NCBI GenBank assembly: GCA_963169325.1
Contig: CAUJEY010000264.1
Span: 1 to 61,861, forward strand
DNA length: 61,861 nt
DNA from: Bacteroidota bacterium
GTDB lineage: Bacteria > Bacteroidota > Bacteroidia > Chitinophagales > Saprospiraceae
Reading direction: 5' to 3'
The notes beneath the pieces are model-generated. The model was given only the letters and a program-made list of their open reading frames with translations, had not been told where the DNA came from and did not search any database. The position numbers and the translations under genes are program-made. This document shows, piece after piece, positions 56,310-61,861 of this stretch (the stretch's first letter is position 1; the number at the start of each line of letters is the position of its first letter).

Positions 56310-59300
56310 CGTTTTCGCGGGATGCTGCTTCTGTCGCCAATCAATATGAATGCCGACCAGATTCCTGGGTTGGCAGCATCTATGGATTGGAAAGAAGTCT
56401 CGGTCATAAACTCCAGTTTTGCCTTCCGCAGTGCTTCATCTTTTGGTATACCGTTAGATAAATGACGGTAAAAACGGGCCATGATATTCAGAGAGGCTTT
56501 GTCGTTGATATCCCACAAAGTAGTAACCACGCTTTTGGCGCCGGCTTGTGCGCATGCCCTGGCCACGCTGAATACGCCTTCGCCCCGTTGCCAACTGCCA
56601 AGGCCGGTTTGGCAGGCGGAAAGCGTAACCAAGTCAGCCGAAAGTGGCACTGTAGTCAGGTTGTGCGTGTATAAACAGGAGTAAGCAAGCGAATTTTTGG
56701 CACTGTAGAAGGCAATATACGAGGCATGACCTTTACGACTGTCGGCTACCCCGTGTGTTGATAAATGAATGATACTGTATTGGGGTGCCAATTGTTTAAA
56801 GCGCTCAATATTAGCATACCTATTGTAGTAAAAACTACCGGGCCAGTATTTTTTGATGGAATCTAACTCGGGTCCACTGCTGAGTATGGTGGGAAAGGAA
56901 TCCTGTGCCGGATTTGTGCGGCCCCGCTCATCCCAAAACAACAACCTGTTTTCTCCGGAAAAAGGCGCCATGCCCAATACGCCATGGAAGGCGGCGGTTC
57001 GCCCCTGCCGCTCCGACATGGCATACAATACTGTGGCTGAATACGCATAACTAATGCAATGATTGCGGATCATAAAAGGGTATTGCCTATATTCAGTGAA
57101 CAAAGTATCAGGCTTTTCGCTAAGCAGGGCTTCAAATGGTACATCGTATAATGTTCCATCAGGCACAATAATCAATTCATATCCCGGATTAACCGGGATC
57201 AATTGCTGATACAGTTCGGCGGCAGCGGCAGTGTATTTCTTTTGCACTTGAGGTGACTCACCGAAACGGGATTTTAAGGCTTTTTCGAAAATATTGATCT
57301 GTTGATCGAGGCTGCTTTTTTTGCGTTCAACGACCTGAAACGTATCTTTTCTCACCCAAAAAAGAAAAACTGAGCTATCACCAACCATATATTCCAGCAA
57401 GGATTGTTGTGGATGGAGCATTTGCTGAACGTCTTGTAGTGTCATCACATCCAATGGCGAACGGCCTGCCAGCAAGCCCTTGTGGTTGTGTCCTAATTCT
57501 TCCCAGTATTCATTGTATTGAATTTTCATGGCGGCGATTTTTTGCAGAAACACAGCCGAATCCCGGTTAGTAAGTCCCGGCTTGGGTTTATACAGCCAGT
57601 CGGTCCATGCGCTATCGATGGCTGTGCGCAATTCGTACACTTTTTGCCGTTGTGCTTCAGCGACGGCCGTGTCTAGCGCTGCGTCTTCGAGCATGGATTC
57701 ATACAGGCGCAATGCCCGGGCCTGTTCGGAAAGGTGAAACGACTCGCGCCAGTATTGTGCATCACCGGTCAATTTTTTCAGCCGTTGATTAGCGGCCAGG
57801 GCAATTTCGAGTACTGGATATAAAGATTCGTTCATCGTTTGCCTGCCAGAGGGTTCGCGTATGGTTCGGGCATGCGCATCGAACGTGCTGACAGTATTCC
57901 GGCATGCATTACGGACAGCCTTAAGGGTTTCCATGTTTTCGTTATGGCGGTATGTTTTCCACAGCAAGCGGCATTCCTGAGTCATGGCCTCGCATAAGGA
58001 TAAAATATCCGGTACTTGTTCCAGATTGCCATCACCGCGATAACCTAATAGTTGTTGCGACTCCCGGTTGAGTTCCAGCGCCCGGGCCCAGTCTCCCCGC
58101 AATGCATATATATTTCCGAGGTTGTAAGTGTTCGTTACTACTACATAATTATCGCGCCCTTTATTATAATCTAATGCCTGTCGGTATTTCTCTTCAGCCT
58201 TGTCCAGTTGGCCTTGTTTTTCATATATATTACCCAATCCGGTCAGGAGAGTGCTCCATTGGGGATGCCCGGGCCCTGCCATTTTATATGCTTGTTGATA
58301 ATAACTCAACGCTTGTTGGTACTCTGATTGATTGAGGTACGCATTGCCGAGGTTGTACAATGTGGTGGCGATTTCGACAGAATCGTTGCGCCCTGTTTCA
58401 ATTTCAAGCCCCTTTTTATAATAGTGAACGGACTGAGGAAAATTTGCCCCCAACAGGTAAGAGGTGCCTAGATTGGCATATATAATAGACAACATGTTTG
58501 AATTTCCGCTTTCTATAACGGAATTTAGTGCCAACAAGAGGTTTTGCTCAGCATCTTCGTAGTTACCCAGTGCATTCTGCACCGCCGCAAAGCTGAGTAT
58601 TGTTGCCAATGTTTCCGAGTGTTCCGGACCAAGTTTGGCAGCTCGTATGGATAAGGCGCGACTGTAATTTTCTTGTGCTTCAAAATAACGCTGTTGTTCA
58701 GCTTGGGCCTTGCCTTTGTTATGATAGGCATGTGCGATCAGGGGGGCGTCGGTACCCAGGCGCGCTGCAAAAATCTGCTCGGACAGGCGGAACTGTTCAA
58801 GAGCGAGGGCCGGGTTGCCTTTTTGCACCAAAAGAATAACACCGGCATTGTTGGCTATGCGGCCCGCATTGGTATGCCAGGGTTTCGGAAGACTCGTATA
58901 CAAATCATAAGCGACTTGGTATCTGGCATAAACTTCCTCATAATTCTGGCCATGTAGTTGTCCGAGATACGCATTTATAAAGTGATAGTCTGCCTGGTCG
59001 GCAATTGAAGCCGTGGCGGGCAGTACGGACAACTTATTCTGACAAACTGGTATGCTGTCGGGCTCGGCGTTTTTTAAGAGGCATTGAATCATAATGGTGT
59101 AGAGCCTAACCGTTGCGCTGCTATCGGTACTCAGCAGTAGCTCTGCCTGCCGCACGGTGGTAAGCGCCTGCCGGAATTGATAATGATCCAGCTCGATCTG
59201 GGCTTGTTCCAGAAGCGACCCCACGCGGGTCATTGGCGGAGGCGTGAAGGAATGCAAACAAAACAAGCAAAAGCCGGCAATAAGGGTCATGGGAACAAGG

Positions 59301-59332
59301 GAGTCAGTTTTTTTTCGATCGGTGTGGAGCAT
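56306..59332 (-). CDS. TPR-CHAT protease-like protein, probably exported
   Basis: CHAT domains are caspase-like cysteine proteases. The 1008-aa protein has an N-terminal hydrophobic segment (LVPMTLIAGFCLFCLHSF, about 13-30) that may be a signal or anchor, then at least eight TPR-like repeats (about 40-460, for example YANLGTSYLLGANFPQSVHY). A coiled-coil linker precedes a C-terminal CHAT domain with an intact dyad H860 (IIHLSTHG) and C907 (LSACQTGLG), followed by the GAKSVVTTLWDI element. It is convergent with the sigma/anti-sigma pair and overlaps it by 4 bp. Such neighbourhoods suggest proteolytic control, but the substrate is unproven. Confidence 0.9.
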   Translation of the reverse strand: MLHTDRKKTDSLVPMTLIAGFCLFCLHSFTPPPMTRVGSLLEQAQIELDHYQFRQALTTVRQAELLLSTDSSATVRLYTIMIQCLLKNAEPDSIPVCQNKLSVLPATASIADQADYHFINAYLGQLHGQNYEEVYARYQVAYDLYTSLPKPWHTNAGRIANNAGVILLVQKGNPALALEQFRLSEQIFAARLGTDAPLIAHAYHNKGKAQAEQQRYFEAQENYSRALSIRAAKLGPEHSETLATILSFAAVQNALGNYEDAEQNLLLALNSVIESGNSNMLSIIYANLGTSYLLGANFPQSVHYYKKGLEIETGRNDSVEIATTLYNLGNAYLNQSEYQQALSYYQQAYKMAGPGHPQWSTLLTGLGNIYEKQGQLDKAEEKYRQALDYNKGRDNYVVVTNTYNLGNIYALRGDWARALELNRESQQLLGYRGDGNLEQVPDILSLCEAMTQECRLLWKTYRHNENMETLKAVRNACRNTVSTFDAHARTIREPSGRQTMNESLYPVLEIALAANQRLKKLTGDAQYWRESFHLSEQARALRLYESMLEDAALDTAVAEAQRQKVYELRTAIDSAWTDWLYKPKPGLTNRDSAVFLQKIAAMKIQYNEYWEELGHNHKGLLAGRSPLDVMTLQDVQQMLHPQQSLLEYMVGDSSVFLFWVRKDTFQVVERKKSSLDQQINIFEKALKSRFGESPQVQKKYTAAAAELYQQLIPVNPGYELIIVPDGTLYDVPFEALLSEKPDTLFTEYRQYPFMIRNHCISYAYSATVLYAMSERQGRTAAFHGVLGMAPFSGENRLLFWDERGRTNPAQDSFPTILSSGPELDSIKKYWPGSFYYNRYANIERFKQLAPQYSIIHLSTHGVADSRKGHASYIAFYSAKNSLAYSCLYTHNLTTVPLSADLVTLSACQTGLGSWQRGEGVFSVARACAQAGAKSVVTTLWDINDKASLNIMARFYRHLSNGIPKDEALRKAKLEFMTETSFQSIDAANPGIWSAFILIGDRSSIPRKR

Positions 59333-59810
59333 CCTGTTGGAATTTTAAATGGTAAAAATATTGGTTCGATGTATACCTTTTGAAGGTTCACAGGTACGAT
59401 ATGTAAAACGACACTTTCAGCAAGCCGTGTCCTGTGTAATCAACGTTGTAAAAACGACCACCTCGAACGAACTGGTATAATATCGGCGGGGCGTACGACC
59501 ACCTGTTATCCGTTTGCCGGAACCATTTTTTCAGACACTTCAAACTTTGTTGCCCCACGGCAACCACAATTCTGCTGTATTCGCGGCATTACACGCCCCG
59601 GATGAGGCCGACAGAACATTGCCGTAAAGAAACGAGCGTACCGGAGATCAAAGTATTACCACAGGCATGGCGTGCTATTTCCTCACTTTTAAATGCTTGC
59701 CAACATGCTGTTTCCGCTTTTGTATTTATTGAATTTTATCATTACGGATGACATTATCAATCCTTAATTGTTGACTGCGCCCCGGTTTCGAACCGCCCTG
59801 GCCAGGCGGC
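59333..59810. other. Intergenic stretch upstream of TPR-CHAT gene
   Basis: No gene is recognised in these 478 bp. They must hold the TPR-CHAT promoter. At 59780-59829 an interrupted G+C-rich hairpin (GCGCCCCGGTT facing AACCGGGGCGCC, with an inner CCGCC/GGCGG stem) overlaps the 3' end of the next minus-strand gene and may help terminate it, though no T-run follows. Confidence 0.5.
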
Positions 59811-61271
59811 TCAGGAACCGGGGCGCCATTTTTCTATTTCGTTCATTACCCATTCCAAAGCGATCGGTTTAACGGCGTTGATATCTTCCAGGGCGTTTGA
59901 CAGAAACATGTAGGCATCTGCCCGGCTGCCTGGTTTATGACTTCGTGATAAAGTCATCATTTTTCGTACGAACCAGGCCAAACGGGTATAATGATCCCGT
60001 CGTCTGTCGTGCAACCATTCATCACGATCAAAATATTTGTCGTATGCTTCCAACGCTTTTTCGAGCGCTTCAAAATCCTGATCTGTTTTCCCGATTTCAT
60101 AATGTATCCTGATCCGGAGCGAATGGAACCGTAATTTATAAGTTATCTCCCGGTTTGTTATGGTATTGAGGTGGTCCAGGGAAGGGTACAATTCGCCCTT
60201 AAAGAAGTGGTAATAAGCCAGCGTCAGCGCACGGGCGTCGTCGCGAGTATGCGCTGGCAGATTTTTTGCATGTTGCTGAATGAAATCTTTCATTTCCGGT
60301 AAAGCATCGGGCCGGCAGAACGCCATGGCGATGTTAAGAAAATCTTCATCGGACCGCAACCAACGTGCGGTAAAGGCTTTTTGCCGCAATGCCCAGTTGC
60401 ACAAATGGAACAATTGTTGAACAAAACCGGTGTGACCTTCCTTCATGTGCCGGGTGCAATAGTTGATCATCCCGCGAAAAACGGATTCCCGTTCTGCCTG
60501 ACCCAATTGTAAGAAGCAACTTTCGTATTCTCTCCAAAAGGACAGAAAATCACTTTCATCTGCCGGTTTCTGATTCAGGGCAATCAAATGATCCGTCAGC
60601 ATCAGCAACAAGTTGGTATCTTTTGAATTTGCACGGGCAGGACTTGGGTCATTCAGTAATTCAGCACGCATTTCACCACCCAGATCGCACATTCTTTTAA
60701 CGGTATGACAATATTCTTCATGGGCGAAAAGAATGCCTTGAATCAACTTTGGAGCCTTCTTGTACCGGTCGGTAGCCCAGTAGGACCATTCTTCCTGTAG
60801 CAGGCGACATTTTTGATAAAGTTTTTCAAAACTATCCGGCGCTTCCGAAATAGCCCGCTCCCATTCGGATAATGCATCCAGGAACACCGTCGTTTCCGGC
60901 AATGCCGTTACATAACGCGCCAGATATTCGCGCTGTTTCATCCGGTCTCCTTTCAATGACTTCCAAATGATATAGTCTTCAATCAATGAAATGGCAGCAG
61001 TAAAAAGGATCGTCATCCGTTTCGCATCGAGGGTTTTACGCTGATACACCTCCCAGTAAAGTATCTGTAGCAGAAATCCGTTTTTGGGCCGTTTGGTTCG
61101 ACGGTTCACCATGTATTCAACTAGTCGGCGCACCGATGCATCATCGCAAAAAAGAGGATTATTTGAAAGCGTTTTTAACTCATCACACCCTGTGGCGGAT
61201 AGCGATCCAAGCAGCAAAGCGGTACGCTGTTCCAGTGCCTGCACAGCCTCAAGTAATTGGTCTTCCATCAT
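59811..61271 (-). CDS. Large helical protein of unknown function
   Basis: The 486-aa protein is not recognised. It appears all-helical and cytoplasmic with no signal peptide, rich in W, Y, R and E, and resembles helical-repeat (TPR/alpha-solenoid) scaffolds, for example ARALTLAYYHFFKGELYPSL, FHSLRIRIHYEIGKTDQDFE and ALEKALEAYDKYFDRDEW. It ends ALEWVMNEIEKWRPGS. It lies between the TPR-CHAT gene and a small LuxR-type regulator; the latter is divergent, with a 170-bp gap. A role with the CHAT module is possible but unsupported. Confidence 0.75.
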   Translation of the reverse strand: MMEDQLLEAVQALEQRTALLLGSLSATGCDELKTLSNNPLFCDDASVRRLVEYMVNRRTKRPKNGFLLQILYWEVYQRKTLDAKRMTILFTAAISLIEDYIIWKSLKGDRMKQREYLARYVTALPETTVFLDALSEWERAISEAPDSFEKLYQKCRLLQEEWSYWATDRYKKAPKLIQGILFAHEEYCHTVKRMCDLGGEMRAELLNDPSPARANSKDTNLLLMLTDHLIALNQKPADESDFLSFWREYESCFLQLGQAERESVFRGMINYCTRHMKEGHTGFVQQLFHLCNWALRQKAFTARWLRSDEDFLNIAMAFCRPDALPEMKDFIQQHAKNLPAHTRDDARALTLAYYHFFKGELYPSLDHLNTITNREITYKLRFHSLRIRIHYEIGKTDQDFEALEKALEAYDKYFDRDEWLHDRRRDHYTRLAWFVRKMMTLSRSHKPGSRADAYMFLSNALEDINAVKPIALEWVMNEIEKWRPGS

Positions 61272-61441
61272 TTTTTTTACAATCTATGAATATCTGGTAG
61301 CCTTTTAATGCTCTGTTTGTCAGTGATATATACGACTGTTGGTTGTCAAAACACGCGTTTTTGTCATTTTTTGTCCCTGGGCATCCCTGAATACCTCCTA
61401 TATTTTTGGAGCATGAATTTGTACTGATTTTTTAGGACAAT

Positions 61442-61690
61442 ATGCAGCGCATAAATAAGGATCGACAAGGGGGGAACCCGGGGATACAAATCTTTTCAAA
61501 ACGACAGTCGGATGTTATCCAATGTTGGGGCAGGTTATTCGATCCCGAATTGATTGCGCAGGAGATGGACATAAAGGTAAGCACTGTTCAGACACATTTA
61601 AGGCGAATGCGGAAAAAATTAGGGGTAAAAAAAACGGTGGAAGTATGGGAGTACGTAATACACGCCGGCAAAAATTTCAATCTGGACTGA
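61442..61690 (+). CDS. Mini LuxR-type HTH protein
   Basis: The 82-aa protein is almost entirely a LuxR/GerE-type DNA-binding domain: FSKRQSDVIQCWGRLFDPEL, IAQEMDIKVSTVQTHLRRMR, then KKLGVKKTVEVWEYVIHAG. There is no receiver or ligand domain, so it is a free-standing HTH like small GerE proteins. It starts with ATG and is divergent from the 486-aa helical protein, so it could regulate that gene. A longer version cannot be excluded; upstream sequence contains stops. Confidence 0.7.
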   Translation: MQRINKDRQGGNPGIQIFSKRQSDVIQCWGRLFDPELIAQEMDIKVSTVQTHLRRMRKKLGVKKTVEVWEYVIHAGKNFNLD

Positions 61691-61724
61691 CTGTATTATC
61701 AGGTTTTTATATCATCTAAAATCA

Positions 61725-61745
61725 GTAGTGTCCGGTTAAGCAATT
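61725..61745. mobile_element. Possible insertion-sequence terminal sequence
   Basis: The motif GTAGTGTCCGGTTAAG at 61725-61740 lies exactly at the 3' end of a partial minus-strand reading frame that runs off the window. AGTGTCCGGTTAA-like ends occur in insertion sequences I have seen in Bacteroidota, so this may be one end of such an element. The other end is outside the window. Confidence 0.35.
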
Positions 61746-61861
61746 TTAATTTCGTTGTAGTTCATTGATATTCTGTTGTTTATAGAGGTTTTTGAGTTTA
61801 AACGATTTGAATCGATCCCTCTTACCATATTTCGGGTATGAATCGAGGAAAATACGTTTTC
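61746..61861 (-). CDS. C-terminal fragment of a possible transposase (runs off window)
   Basis: A minus-strand frame of 37 codons is open to the right edge and ends in TAA at 61746-61748. It reads KRIFLDSYPKYGKRDRFKSF followed by KLKNLYKQQNINELQRN. The basic composition and position next to an IS-like terminal sequence suggest the end of a transposase, but the stretch is too short to place in a family. Confidence 0.35.
   Translation of the reverse strand, partial: KRIFLDSYPKYGKRDRFKSFKLKNLYKQQNINELQRN

Noticed and set aside
54834-59332. Type III-E CRISPR (Craspase) locus
   Set aside because: Although a TPR-CHAT protein and a sigma factor are present, there is no Cas7-11-like effector, no Cas1/Cas2 and no CRISPR array.
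53457-59510. 15-bp direct repeat CGACCACCTGTTATC at 53457-53471 and 59496-59510, as possible attachment sites bracketing the recombinase and CHAT module
   Set aside because: About two chance 15-bp matches are expected in a window this size, one copy lies inside the recombinase start codon region, and no other sign of an integrated element was seen at the edges.

Overview
The window looks like a chromosomal segment of a Bacteroidota member, most likely of the Saprospiria (Lewinella/Haliscomenobacter-like). The reasons are: type IX secretion (T9SS) sorting domains at the C-termini of three large secreted proteins, Bacteroidota-type -7 boxes (TAnnTTTG), almost no Shine-Dalgarno sequences, the ftsQ-ftsA-ftsZ order, and many Saprospiraceae-style intergenic palindromes. 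No rRNA, tRNA or CRISPR array was seen.

Layout. 1-4.3 kb: the end of the division cluster, ftsQ (cut by the window edge), ftsA and ftsZ, with a four-helix-bundle gene and its flanking 7-mer repeats wedged between ftsA and ftsZ. 4.4-11.6 kb: a seven-gene minus-strand operon with a membrane protein, a Dps ferritin, a TetR repressor, a cupin lipoprotein and a TolC/adaptor/RND efflux pump, with a likely TetR operator just upstream. 11.7-18.3 kb: a giant beta-helix T9SS protein, two small proteins and a serine hydrolase. 18.3-27.6 kb: covarying hairpins, a secreted protein with a duplicated domain, a secreted amidohydrolase, a GH5-like glycosidase, a DinB-like protein, a HipA-like kinase and an MFS transporter. 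27.9-36.4 kb: an NAD-linked formate dehydrogenase whose two subunit genes are separated by about 4 kb of A+T-rich cargo (GNAT/HTH pair, immunity-like protein, lipoprotein, methyltransferase). 36.6-40.2 kb: housekeeping genes (AlkA-type glycosylase, PfkB kinase, adk, FtsB-like, sucD). 40.4-45.1 kb: two paralogous dockerin/cohesin-like T9SS proteins. 45.1-53.2 kb: an RsmF-like rRNA methyltransferase, a DinB protein, a Tat-exported sugar isomerase, glgA-glgC for glycogen, a rhamnose mutarotase and dnaN. 53.4-61.9 kb: an orphan tyrosine recombinase, an ECF sigma factor with a membrane anti-sigma candidate, a convergent TPR-CHAT protease, a large helical protein of unknown function, a mini LuxR-type regulator and probably the edge of an insertion sequence.

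The two most interesting themes are these. First, the sigma / TM anti-sigma / TPR-CHAT locus has its own putative promoter and looks like a protease-controlled transcription switch. Second, several unrelated families of intergenic long hairpins, built from short tandem words and their reverse complements, sit between genes. In some families the stem sequence changes between copies while pairing is kept. One such repeat pair encloses the four-helix-bundle gene in a layout that recalls the intervening sequences of 23S rRNA genes. All functional calls rest on motif recognition by eye; no database search was run.
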